A stretch of 8,633 bases of DNA from JAYSRU01 sp043720875 (GCA_043720875.1 JAYSRU010000228.1:1-8633), one strand, 5' to 3'; counted from the stretch's first letter, positions 1-6,593 are shown. Made by a program: numbers and translations. The notes: generated from the sequence alone by a model not told the origin.

Positions 1-386
1 GAACAAACATCCGCAGAAGCAGATCTAAACACATTTGAAATGATATTTTCATACTCTAAACCAAGGTCTTTAATTACTTTAGTAACACTTTTTAATTCAA
101 TTCTATAGAGGATCGATATTTCTGCTATAACACTCAATCCCTCTTTACTGGGTAAACTAAGCGACAGTTTAATATCATTCATTTGAATATTCCTTTTTAT
201 AACTTTTGTAACAAATGGATTGAACCAAACCGCACCTTGAGTATGCGTTTTTTCTGAAAGTTTACCAAGTTTTTGTTTTACACCAACTTCTCCTGGTCTA
301 ATGACGGTACAACTACAAATAATTGTTATAACACATGCTAAAACACTTATTTTGTTAAATCTGTAGATCTTATCTTTTAATTCCAT
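1..386 (-). CDS. Prohibitin-family SPFH/Band 7 domain lipoprotein, 3' end beyond window
   Basis: The minus-strand frame from the ATG at 386-384 stays open to base 1, giving the first 128 residues; the C-terminus lies outside the window. After a short basic start there is a hydrophobic stretch ending in ICSC (Cys26), a plausible lipobox. The mature part begins VIRPGEVGVKQKLGKL and continues with a GAVWFNPFVTKVI segment, a LPSKEGLSV turn, the strand EISILYRI and an ending FRSASADV. This order is characteristic of the prohibitin branch of SPFH proteins. Such proteins form large membrane-anchored rings that organise membranes or hold proteases such as FtsH; that role is family knowledge, not shown here. 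The start is supported by a -7 box five bases upstream, which predicts a leaderless transcript. The gene is divergent from a decayed LysR gene that may once have controlled it. Family assignment is firm; the exact function is unknown. Confidence 0.88.
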   Translation of the reverse strand, partial: MELKDKIYRFNKISVLACVITIICSCTVIRPGEVGVKQKLGKLSEKTHTQGAVWFNPFVTKVIKRNIQMNDIKLSLSLPSKEGLSVIAEISILYRIELKSVTKVIKDLGLEYENIISNVFRSASADVC

Positions 387-390
387 AATG

Positions 391-398
391 CAAAGTTA
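391..398 (-). promoter_or_regulatory. -7 promoter box of the SPFH gene
   Basis: On the minus strand this reads TAACTTTG, an exact match to the Bacteroidota -7 consensus TAnnTTTG. It ends five bases before the ATG at 386, so transcription would begin at or beside the start codon. No TTG is found at the expected -33 distance (about 418-420), so the promoter is either weak or activator-dependent. Confidence 0.5.
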
Positions 399-403
399 AA
401 CAC

Positions 404-417
404 ACTTATTCATAAGT
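404..417. promoter_or_regulatory. Palindrome in divergent promoter region, candidate operator
   Basis: ACTTAT-TC-ATAAGT is an inverted repeat with perfect 6-bp arms and a 2-bp centre. It lies between the minus-strand -7 box of the SPFH gene (391-398) and the plus-strand -7 box of the LysR pseudogene (425-432). LysR-type regulators commonly bind dyads in such divergent regions. The spacing does not fit the classical T-N11-A motif, and AT-rich DNA makes short palindromes by chance, so the operator role is inference. Confidence 0.35.
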
Positions 418-424
418 TTTTATT

Positions 425-432
425 TATCTTTG
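425..432 (+). promoter_or_regulatory. -7 promoter box facing the LysR pseudogene
   Basis: TATCTTTG matches the Bacteroidota -7 consensus exactly. It sits 24 bases before the eroded start of the LysR pseudogene at 457, as expected for that gene's original promoter. No -33 TTG is visible at 17-23 bases upstream. Confidence 0.4.
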
Positions 433-456
433 TAATGTAATTCATAAAAATAATTT

Positions 457-990
457 ATAATTTACGCCTTGAATCAATTGCAAATGTTTTTGAAAATTAG
501 AGAAACGCAAAATGTGACAAATGCTTCAGGAGAGTTACACCATAATCAATCAGCGGTTTCAATTCAGTTTAAAAACTTTCAAGACCAAATTAAAAAACCA
601 TTAACGGAAGTGATGGTGTTAAAAATTTATATCACTGATTTTGGACGATAGAAGCCTTTGTAACTGCTGAAAGTCCTTTGGTAAATAAAGAAGTCTCTCG
701 CTCAAGAAGTAAACTTGTCTCTTATGGACAATGCTTTTTAGTGATTTTTTGTTTTAATTTCTCCCGTATCAAATAATATGATTGCCAGTTATTCTCTCGG
801 TGAGGAAAAGATATTTCTTGGATTTTATTCTCGTTCATAAATCTCAGAAATTTTCAACGGAACAGCATTACCTTAGTTTTCAGCGATACAGACTAAGGCT
901 TTTATTGCCTATTCTGATTTCTTCGAAAGCATGGATTAGTTTTGGTTATAAAAAAAGGGAAAAATTGAGCTTAAAATTCAACTCAATTGC
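457..990 (+). pseudogene. Decayed LysR-family transcriptional regulator
   Basis: From 469 the frame reads LNQLQMFLKIRETQNVTNAS, then the recognition-helix segment HHNQSAVSIQFKNFQDQ and wing PLTEVMVLKIYITDFGR, a LysR N-terminal HTH. Upstream in frame the codons read I-I-Y-A-L-N-Q-L, where relatives begin M-N-Y-T-L-N-Q-L, so the ATG has become ATA at 457. A stop falls at 649-651. Two bases on, a new frame from 651 continues the linker helix (EAFVTAES to KLVSYGQ, 27 residues, the length I expect from memory of this family). From about 731 only fragments remain: MLFSDFL at 731-751 may match the family's MPYFLSDFL region, and in the same frame STEQHYL and AWISFGYKKREKLSL (about 850-980) resemble pieces of the effector domain. 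At about 530 bp it is well short of an intact 900-bp gene. The N-terminal part is secure; everything after 731 and the end coordinate are tentative. Confidence 0.72.
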
Positions 991-1003
991 TAATCTAAAT
1001 AGC

Positions 1004-1486
1004 TTATCTCTTCGCTCTATTTTCTTGTGAAACGTTCACCATTCCGCAACCTTCAACCAGGAACTTTCCGTTCTGCTCTATTACTTTCACCGTCAATTTG
1101 AAATCTTCCATGTCCTTACCTTTCAAGGTGATGTAGTTTGTTTTTTCATCAAACGCTTCAAATTCAAAGGCTTTTTCCGGATTATCTTGTGCATCAAAAA
1201 TAGGATCAAACCCAAGTCCCATTTCCGGATCTAGGTGATTTGCTTCGTCTACAATACGCTTCACTTCTTTCTTGAAACTAGCTGAAGCATAAGTGTTCGC
1301 GGTTGCCCACGCTACTACCTCCACTGCATCTTTCATTTTGTTCGCGTTATCCACATATCCGTTGATAAATTGCAAGGCTGTTTCCACTTTTGCATCTTTG
1401 CTGTCCACCGTTTTGTTGGCTTCATTCGAGCCACAAGCGGCAATAAAAAATAATACGGGCAAGAGAATTAATCGTTTTTTTAGCAT
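1004..1486 (-). CDS. Hypothetical small lipoprotein
   Basis: This 160-residue protein starts MLKKRLILLPVLFFIAAC, a lipoprotein signal peptide with lipobox IAAC and lipidated Cys18, followed by a polar linker (GSNEANKTVDSKDAK). It should be anchored in a membrane facing the periplasm. The body reads as a helix (ALQFINGYVDNANK), a loop rich in acidic residues around DPEMGLGFDPIFDAQDNPE, and then beta strands YITLKGKDMEDFKLTVKVI and KFLVEGCGMVNV. That order loosely recalls small periplasmic domains of the DUF3828/NTF2-like kind, but I do not recognise the family and assign no function. A second cysteine lies in EGCGMV. The gene stands alone: it converges on the LysR pseudogene, and upstream it diverges from the three-gene operon at 1611. 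Its start is the only ATG that yields an intact signal peptide. Confidence 0.8.
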   Translation of the reverse strand: MLKKRLILLPVLFFIAACGSNEANKTVDSKDAKVETALQFINGYVDNANKMKDAVEVVAWATANTYASASFKKEVKRIVDEANHLDPEMGLGFDPIFDAQDNPEKAFEFEAFDEKTNYITLKGKDMEDFKLTVKVIEQNGKFLVEGCGMVNVSQENRAKR

Positions 1487-1508
1487 GTCTTTTGAATTAT
1501 TTTTTTTG

Positions 1509-1522
1509 TAAATGTATACATT
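1509..1522 (-). promoter_or_regulatory. -7-like box with a 12-bp perfect palindrome, lipoprotein gene
   Basis: On the minus strand TACATTTA (1516-1509) matches seven of eight -7 consensus positions and lies 22 bases before the ATG at 1486. It overlaps AATGTATACATT (1511-1522), a perfect 12-bp palindrome. A minus-strand TTG occurs 22 bases further upstream, at the loose end of allowed -33 spacing. A repressor bound to the palindrome would cover the -7 element; this is inferred from position only. Confidence 0.35.
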
Positions 1523-1558
1523 AAAGCGAAATCTAAAACAATTGCATCAACCTACATT

Positions 1559-1576
1559 ATAGGGATATCTCCCTAT
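1559..1576. promoter_or_regulatory. 18-bp inverted repeat at the operon promoter, candidate operator
   Basis: ATAGGGATATCTCCCTAT has perfect 7-bp arms around a 4-bp centre (TATC). It is GC-richer than its surroundings and ends on the first base of the -33 TTG of the 1611 operon promoter. There is no U-tract after it, so a terminator is unlikely. A dimeric regulator bound here would touch or abut the -33 element, acting as activator or repressor of the operon. Confidence 0.45.
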
Positions 1577-1606
1577 TGCCGGGTCGCTAGTAATTGTATA
1601 AATTTG
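1576..1606 (+). promoter_or_regulatory. Bacteroidota-type promoter of the three-gene operon
   Basis: A -33 TTG at 1576-1578 is followed by a 20-base spacer and TAAATTTG at 1599-1606, an exact match to TAnnTTTG. Only four bases separate the -7 box from the ATG at 1611, so transcription should begin at or within a few bases of the start codon. The mRNA would then be leaderless, consistent with the absence of any ribosome binding site. Confidence 0.65.
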
Positions 1607-1610
1607 TACT

Positions 1611-3113
1611 ATGAAAAGAACCAAGCTATTAACTTGTACACTGTATTTGTATTTTCTGTGCGCAACTACGCTGCATGCGCAATTGTTACCCAAAGGAACT
1701 GTTGGACTACAAACCGGTTCTATTTTAGGGAAAAATGAATACTCAGATTTAAAAAATGGGCTAAACTGTACGTTTAAGCTACTGGATATTCCACTCGGAA
1801 AAAGGAAAGAGGCAGTCGATCAAAAATATAAAAAAGGCATTAGCATTGATTTCTTTTACAATTCGGTAAGTAATCGAAGTTTTTTTGAAAAAGGACAAGA
1901 TGGAGAGAACCCTGTGCTAGATGCATTAAAGAGTTCCAATAAACAATTGTCTAGTTATGGACTTCAATTTCCTTTACGAAGATTTGCATTGGTCAATACG
2001 CGTCAAATGGGCGTACGTGGAATGTCCATTTATCCAAAATTAGGAATTGCATCCGTAAGTTTGAGTGAAAGGGGAATAAAGTCGAAAGGCTTCGGATTAA
2101 ACACTTCATTTGTATGTAATTTTCCGTTTTTTAGCGTGGAAGGCGGTGTCAATTTTAATAGAATCAAACTTAAATCAACAGGATTAAGAGAAAATATTGT
2201 TTACCCCTACATTAGTTTAAAGGCAGATGCCTTGTTCGAAATTCTTGGTATTGGAACTAATTCTGGAGATGTAGTAGACACCCGATATGCTGGGAATTAC
2301 AGTTACTCTCGAGTTGAAGGAGATTATTTAGTAACTTACAGCGGCACCTATGATTACACCGAACGATCTTCATATGCGCGCCTAACCGTAAAACCATTTT
2401 GGGGGATTGCACCAAGGTACACATTCGCTAGTCAAGGATATAAAGGCGCAACTAAGCTTTACGGGATTGGCTTGTCGGGTAGATACAGTTATTTTGGGTT
2501 CGACGCCATTATTGATGCTGGAAAGATTGGATATGGCTCGAACACAGAAAAAAGCTATTTGCACAATCCTTTTCCAGAGGGAAGAGATAATGTTTTGGAT
2601 AAAAAATCAAATACATTTGCCGCTGAAGGTAATGCGGTCATTGCACAAGCAAGAATCAGCATGAACTTGTTCGGATTATTCGTAAAAGCCATAGCCGGTT
2701 CTGGAGGAAGTGGTGCTGTATCACAAACAACAGTGAGTAAAGGTGATGATGATGGTAGCAACCCCAGTGCGCTACGTATTATGACAGGGTTCGGATTTGG
2801 ATATGGCGTTTTGTCTAAACCAAGCTACATTTATAGCGGATCAAACGCATTAAAAGACGCGGAATTTATTGCTGAACCAGATTTGTGGTCCTCCCCAACA
2901 AATGACGTTCGACTCACGAAATCTGCAGCGGTTATATCTGCTTATTTTGCCATCGAGATTGGTGTTGTTAATGTAGAATTTGGAAGATTTATATTCGACA
3001 AATACAAAGCGTCGTTGGCAAATGGTAATTATGCGTCCATACATTACACCATACCTATTGGAAAAATAATAAAGTCTTATAAAAAATACCATGCTTCGGA
3101 TTATGAGAATTAG
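1611..3113 (+). CDS. Unknown exported protein, probable outer-membrane beta-barrel (operon gene 1)
   Basis: The 500-residue product begins MKRTKLLTCTLYLYFLCATTLHA|Q, a Sec signal peptide with cleavage predicted after Ala23. The rest has no hydrophobic helices. Instead it alternates short amphipathic strands with polar turns, with many Gly and aromatic residues, for example KLYGIGLSGRYSYFGFDAII, ALRIMTGFGFGYGVL and AVISAYFAIEIGVVNVEFGRF. This is the texture of a Bacteroidota outer-membrane barrel. A flexible loop around residues 365-385 (GSGGSGAVS, KGDDDGSNPS) would suit an extracellular or periplasmic turn. I do not recognise a family and no catalytic motif is visible. It is the first gene of a plus-strand operon; its stop is one base before the next ATG, so the two are probably translationally coupled. 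Its start follows directly from the -7 box, supporting a leaderless message. The coding call is secure; the barrel call is inference. Confidence 0.82.
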   Translation: MKRTKLLTCTLYLYFLCATTLHAQLLPKGTVGLQTGSILGKNEYSDLKNGLNCTFKLLDIPLGKRKEAVDQKYKKGISIDFFYNSVSNRSFFEKGQDGENPVLDALKSSNKQLSSYGLQFPLRRFALVNTRQMGVRGMSIYPKLGIASVSLSERGIKSKGFGLNTSFVCNFPFFSVEGGVNFNRIKLKSTGLRENIVYPYISLKADALFEILGIGTNSGDVVDTRYAGNYSYSRVEGDYLVTYSGTYDYTERSSYARLTVKPFWGIAPRYTFASQGYKGATKLYGIGLSGRYSYFGFDAIIDAGKIGYGSNTEKSYLHNPFPEGRDNVLDKKSNTFAAEGNAVIAQARISMNLFGLFVKAIAGSGGSGAVSQTTVSKGDDDGSNPSALRIMTGFGFGYGVLSKPSYIYSGSNALKDAEFIAEPDLWSSPTNDVRLTKSAAVISAYFAIEIGVVNVEFGRFIFDKYKASLANGNYASIHYTIPIGKIIKSYKKYHASDYEN

Positions 3114-3114
3114 A

Positions 3115-3972
3115 ATGAAACAAATCAGTTCTTGTATGGCTTTGCTGTTGGCAATGTCTTGTGCATTGCCCGTTATGGCTAATCCGACCATTCAACTTGA
3201 AGACACTTCTGCGTTGTCGAGAAAATTTCCTCGTTTCATACAACCCTTTGTTGGTGTTTTTGGTGATTTAAATTCAGAAGGAGTTTCATCGAAATTAACC
3301 AATGCAGGTTTGGCATTTGGTTCTCATTTAGATTTTTGGAGACTCCACGGTTCGCTAAACATCTACAGGTACAATAAATTAAAAAGCGATATTGGTTTTT
3401 TGGATAATGTTTATAATTATGACCTTAAGGCCAGTTTTTGTGTCACAAAACTAAAAGACATGGGCTTGTCTCTAATTGGCACTTACGACGCTGGAAAAAG
3501 ACCCATGGTACTTGAACAAGATAAAGACAAGGGAGGAGCGTTATTGTCAACTGAAACTGGTTTACCCGTATTAAAAGAAACAGACGACAAGTACTTTCTA
3601 ACCACCCAACTTCCGTTTTATGGACTCGGAATTGGATTTTTGGTAAAAAACAAAAGAATTCGAAGTGATGTGAGTTTTCTTGAAATTAGTTTAAGGTATT
3701 TGTTTATCGACAAATCAGTACTTTCTTCAGCAGACGTAATTGAACTTTCGCCTTACAACATTAACGTGCCGATACAATATAAAAGCGATGGATTGAAATT
3801 AAAAAAGCAAGGACTTATGTTTCAAGTGAGCATGGATAAGGGGCTTTTTGGAGGTTTTTTAATGCTCGGAACCCGACCCTTGCTATATGCTGATTATGTA
3901 ACCATCGATCGACTAAAACCCATACAAAGCTCTTTGATTACGCGATTCTCTCTACATTTTAAAATTTTATAA
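3115..3972 (+). CDS. Unknown exported protein, probable outer-membrane protein (operon gene 2)
   Basis: The frame is open from an ATG at 3091, but that start overlaps the upstream gene and would place eight basic residues ahead of the signal peptide. The ATG at 3115, one base after the upstream stop, gives a clean signal peptide MKQISSCMALLLAMSCALPVMA|NP and a 285-residue product. The mature protein is strand-rich with no membrane helices. It has segments such as PFVGVFGDL, NAGLAFGSHLDFW, DMGLSLIGTYDAG, PFYGLGIGFLV and LFGGFLMLGT, and ends in SLITRFSLHFKIL, an alternating aromatic/hydrophobic tail like the last strand of an outer-membrane barrel. No family is recognised. It shares its signal-plus-barrel architecture with gene 1 but shows no obvious sequence similarity to it by eye. 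Position between gene 1 and the lipoprotein implies a joint role in the cell envelope. Confidence 0.8.
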   Translation: MKQISSCMALLLAMSCALPVMANPTIQLEDTSALSRKFPRFIQPFVGVFGDLNSEGVSSKLTNAGLAFGSHLDFWRLHGSLNIYRYNKLKSDIGFLDNVYNYDLKASFCVTKLKDMGLSLIGTYDAGKRPMVLEQDKDKGGALLSTETGLPVLKETDDKYFLTTQLPFYGLGIGFLVKNKRIRSDVSFLEISLRYLFIDKSVLSSADVIELSPYNINVPIQYKSDGLKLKKQGLMFQVSMDKGLFGGFLMLGTRPLLYADYVTIDRLKPIQSSLITRFSLHFKIL

Positions 3973-3975
3973 AAG

Positions 3976-4788
3976 ATGAAACAATTACTTTACATTTTTG
4001 TTCTTTTAAGCGTCGTTTCCTGTAAAAAAGCTGTTCCTCAAGTTACTGAATTCGTTGCGATTAAAAATAGCTTGCGCGCAATGAATGAAATTACCACTTT
4101 GGCGGAAATGTTTGACCATAGTATGAAAACAACTACAGTATTATCTTGGTATGCGGTAACTAACAATTCTGAACTTGTCTACAAAATCACACCTGCATTA
4201 ACTGATCTTGACACCATTATAATTAATTTTAAAGATTCTACCTTCTGCTTGGACAAACGCATCCGTCGTGGCAAACTAATTTGGTCTTGCACAGATAGTA
4301 TTGGATCATCTATAAGCATGGCCACCTTAACCTTTGAGAATTACAGTTGTAATAATGTGCAATTGACTGGAACATTACAAATGTCTCAACTTGCCACTAC
4401 GGCACTCGATAATGTCAATTTACCAAATTCATTCAAGAACATTATTACAGGAAATATAGACTTTACGTTATTTAATGGACAATCCTTTTCCGTTCAGCCT
4501 GCGCTTGAGCGAGACTATTTTAAAGCACTGAATTACTATACGGGAACTTTAATTGGCAGTGATGTGAACAAAGAAAATTTTTCTACAGAAATAACAACTG
4601 CCTTAAAAAAATCAACTCCCTACGATTATTCTGATATACCTGCAGCAGTATTTTATAATGGTCAATATTCCATCGCACAAGGAAATAAATCAGGTAAAGT
4701 ATGGTATGGTTACAACGACAACATAGATACCTATGGTTTTGTGGAATGGCAAGATGCTAAATTCAATTTTTTCCTAGAAGATTATTAG
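3976..4788 (+). CDS. Unknown lipoprotein (operon gene 3)
   Basis: The 270-residue product starts MKQLLYIFVLLSVVSCKK, a lipoprotein signal with lipobox VVSC and lipidated Cys16. The two lysines after the cysteine are not the acid-rich type linked to surface export in some Bacteroidota, so a periplasm-facing location is more likely. The N-terminal part (residues about 20-55) looks helical; the remainder is strand-rich, with repeated short pieces such as ATLTFENYSCNNVQLTGTLQM and NIITGNIDFTLFNGQSFSV. Free cysteines occur in FCLDK, IWSCTD and YSCNN. The C-terminus is aromatic (YNDNIDTYGFVEWQDAKFNFF). No family or active site is recognised. It begins three bases after gene 2 and closes the operon; it could be the periplasmic or accessory partner of the two barrel-like proteins. 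The following 64 bases lead into the convergent glycosyltransferase gene and contain only very weak stems, so no terminator is called. Confidence 0.8.
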   Translation: MKQLLYIFVLLSVVSCKKAVPQVTEFVAIKNSLRAMNEITTLAEMFDHSMKTTTVLSWYAVTNNSELVYKITPALTDLDTIIINFKDSTFCLDKRIRRGKLIWSCTDSIGSSISMATLTFENYSCNNVQLTGTLQMSQLATTALDNVNLPNSFKNIITGNIDFTLFNGQSFSVQPALERDYFKALNYYTGTLIGSDVNKENFSTEITTALKKSTPYDYSDIPAAVFYNGQYSIAQGNKSGKVWYGYNDNIDTYGFVEWQDAKFNFFLEDY

Positions 4789-4852
4789 AAAAGAATACTA
4801 CTTGCAACCGATTTAGTGACAAGTTAAATTTGGAATGTCTCAGATCTTCCTT

Positions 4853-6412
4853 TCACATCTTTATTTTAATTATGTCTTTTTTGTTTTTTATATAACCGGG
4901 TAACTTGTCGTTGTCTAAGATAGCAATTTTATATTTTTTTGCTGCTATACGTGCAATTTGCGTTTCACTAGGAATAAAGTTATATGCAATAAAATCGGTA
5001 TAGAACATGATTGGTATATGTCCGTTCAACCTTACGTTTGCATTGAAAACCACATATTTTTCTTTGCCTAATCGATTCTTTAGTTTTTGAATGAATTCCA
5101 TTTCTCTTAATTCAACCGACCGTTTGGAATCATGATTCGGTTTACGATCGGTATGATTATTTTGAATTCTTGGAATATTTAATACAAAAAAACCTACAAC
5201 CACCAGTATTACTGGACAAAATATTAGTACAAATTTAGCGTGCTTTATTCTCGATGCTAAAAAGTTGACTACCGTATCTATTAAACTACCTAGTCCTAAA
5301 AACACAAACGGAGAAACGATAATGCAGAAGGACACCATTTTTGTTGCGGCCATCGAGTAAAAAATATAGGTTATAAGAACAGCAGATATTATTGCATAAC
5401 GATACATATTGGTAGTACTGTTTTTCAAGAAGAGTATTAGCCCAATTAAATACAAGTAAGGTACAACATAACCCGAACCATATATATTATTCAGTACTTT
5501 AATGTGAAACCACATGCTACCGCCGTGATTTTCTATTGGCTCAAAAAAATGTTTTGTATTGTATGCAAATTCATAATTAGCTTCAAGTGGAAAATAAATT
5601 AAGATGTAGATTTGCCAGGGTAAAAACACTAATAGGCTTATTAAAAATGCCCCTAGCATAGGTTTATATGATTTTCGTTTGAACCAATTCTGTTTGTCAT
5701 TTATTCCAATCGTTACCATCCAAACTGCATAAATCAATAATCCAACAAGCCATTTAACGAGAACAGCACATCCCGCAAACAATCCAATTAAACCGAGGTA
5801 GTATTTATTTTTTGTATGTTGGTATTCAAACCATGCCCATAAACTCGCAGTTACGTAAAAAAGAAATGAAATATCATTGTGATCAGTGGTACCGTTGCCC
5901 GCTACTAATTCAAGCGGATAGTAGGCCAATGCAAAAAATAATGCACCGTAATATCCAATTCTTTCGTTCGCTACAATTTTACCAATTCGATAGGTAAAAA
6001 TTACTGCAACAGCATGTAAAATAATACTTGGAAGTCTCACGGCCAAAGCGTTGTACCCAAACAACTTCAAACTCAACGCCATTTGCCAAAGAAAAAGAGG
6101 TTGTTTATGTAGCCAAACATGATTTCCCGTCCAATCCTTATAATCATAGGCTAATAATGGATTGGAATAAAGCATTGGCTTAAGTGGATCAAATGATAAA
6201 TTTTTGGCAACTAGTGCATGATATTGCTCATCCCACAATATTAAAAAATGGTCGAGATTTGCCATGAAAAAACCCAGACCAATTGCCCCTAAAAACAACA
6301 AAAATAAGCTAGCCCTTGTTTTACTGTTTTGAAAGAAAAGGATGGAACAAATTAGCAGTACTACGCTAATAACTAGTGGTATGATTTGGTTATTAGAAAA
6401 GTGCTGGAACAT
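4853..6412 (-). CDS. Membrane glycosyltransferase, GT39/ArnT-like GT-C fold
   Basis: The 519-residue product is a polytopic membrane protein with about ten or more hydrophobic helices. After two N-terminal helices (about 10-28 and 34-52) the first outer loop contains WDEQYHALVAKN. Its Asp61-Glu62 pair matches the acidic catalytic or metal-binding motif of GT-C enzymes. HKQPLFLWQMALSLKLFGYNA at about 102-121 corresponds to the HKPPL-type motif, followed by AVRLPS as in ArnT/PMT relatives. Further typical segments are FLPWQIYIL (about 263-271) and the late helix KMVSFCIIVSPFVFLGLG. About 100 soluble residues follow the last helix. The family transfers sugars from polyprenyl-phosphate carriers to lipids or proteins on the outer face of the inner membrane; donor and acceptor here cannot be told. 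The Gln in HKQPL replaces the more common Pro. The gene has its own promoter behind the propeller terminator and is not flanked by polysaccharide genes. Length is near the family norm. Confidence 0.85.
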   Translation of the reverse strand: MFQHFSNNQIIPLVISVVLLICSILFFQNSKTRASLFLLFLGAIGLGFFMANLDHFLILWDEQYHALVAKNLSFDPLKPMLYSNPLLAYDYKDWTGNHVWLHKQPLFLWQMALSLKLFGYNALAVRLPSIILHAVAVIFTYRIGKIVANERIGYYGALFFALAYYPLELVAGNGTTDHNDISFLFYVTASLWAWFEYQHTKNKYYLGLIGLFAGCAVLVKWLVGLLIYAVWMVTIGINDKQNWFKRKSYKPMLGAFLISLLVFLPWQIYILIYFPLEANYEFAYNTKHFFEPIENHGGSMWFHIKVLNNIYGSGYVVPYLYLIGLILFLKNSTTNMYRYAIISAVLITYIFYSMAATKMVSFCIIVSPFVFLGLGSLIDTVVNFLASRIKHAKFVLIFCPVILVVVGFFVLNIPRIQNNHTDRKPNHDSKRSVELREMEFIQKLKNRLGKEKYVVFNANVRLNGHIPIMFYTDFIAYNFIPSETQIARIAAKKYKIAILDNDKLPGYIKNKKDIIKIKM

Positions 6413-6417
6413 CTCGT

Positions 6418-6456
6418 TTGTAATTTCATATTACAATCTATCACTTGACAAGATTG
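6418..6456 (-). promoter_or_regulatory. Overlapping hairpins in the glycosyltransferase leader
   Basis: Two inverted repeats share three bases: TTGTAAT/ATTACAA (6418-6424 and 6430-6436, 5-base loop) and CAATCT/AGATTG (6434-6439 and 6451-6456, 11-base loop). In the mRNA the first hairpin ends five bases before the AUG at 6412, over the ribosome-entry region. The shared bases mean both cannot form fully at once. They are AT-rich and weak, so control of translation is only a possibility; the first could instead be a protein-binding dyad. Confidence 0.3.
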
Positions 6457-6483
6457 AGTACTAAGAACGCCTTAATTCTCGGT

Positions 6484-6513
6484 TAAAGATAGAATATTAA
6501 GTTAACAAAACAA
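6484..6513 (-). promoter_or_regulatory. Promoter of the glycosyltransferase gene
   Basis: On the minus strand a -33 TTG (6513-6511) is followed by a 19-base spacer and TATCTTTA (6491-6484), seven of eight matches to the Bacteroidota -7 consensus. Transcription would begin near 6478, giving a leader of about 65 bases. The -33 element lies in the T-rich tail of the upstream gene's terminator. Confidence 0.5.
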
Positions 6514-6542
6514 ACTTTGGAGCATACTAACCCTCAAAGTTT
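6512..6542 (-). terminator. Probable intrinsic terminator of the propeller gene
   Basis: AAACTTTG and CAAAGTTT (6512-6519 and 6535-6542) form a perfect 8-bp stem around a 15-base loop. On the minus strand it begins about 50 bases after the propeller stop at 6594 and is followed by a T-rich run (GTTTTGTTAA). A further AG/CT pair can extend it with one bulged base. The stem is AT-rich, so termination may be partial and allow read-through into the glycosyltransferase gene. Confidence 0.5.
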
Positions 6543-6593
6543 ATTTTGCTAATCACTATCATTTTTGGATACTAATTTATTCAAATGTGACAC

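Noticed and set aside
782..1030. An 82-codon plus-strand open frame starting at an ATG
   Set aside because: It begins inside the decayed LysR region and runs into the end of the minus-strand lipoprotein gene. Its composition is not that of a normal protein start, and parts look like LysR effector-domain remnants. Treated as part of the pseudogene.
2382..2761. Minus-strand and alternative plus-strand frames of 60-85 codons inside operon gene 1
   Set aside because: They are alternative-frame shadows of the 500-residue coding sequence, without a start context or family resemblance.
3091..3114. Upstream ATG at 3091 as the start of operon gene 2
   Set aside because: It overlaps the preceding gene by 23 bases and adds an arginine-rich stretch before the signal peptide. 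The ATG at 3115 gives a standard signal peptide directly after the upstream stop.
2850..3243. Overlapping minus-strand open frames of 113 and 62 codons opposite the operon gene 1/gene 2 junction
   Set aside because: They lie antisense to two well-supported genes with signal peptides, have no promoter-like box and encode sequence with no recognisable features.
4789..4852. Possible terminator between the convergent operon and glycosyltransferase genes (ACTTG/CAAGT and GGAA/TTCC pairs)
   Set aside because: The stems are only 4-5 bp with loops of 11-15 bases and no clear U-tract next to them, so they are not distinguishable from chance.
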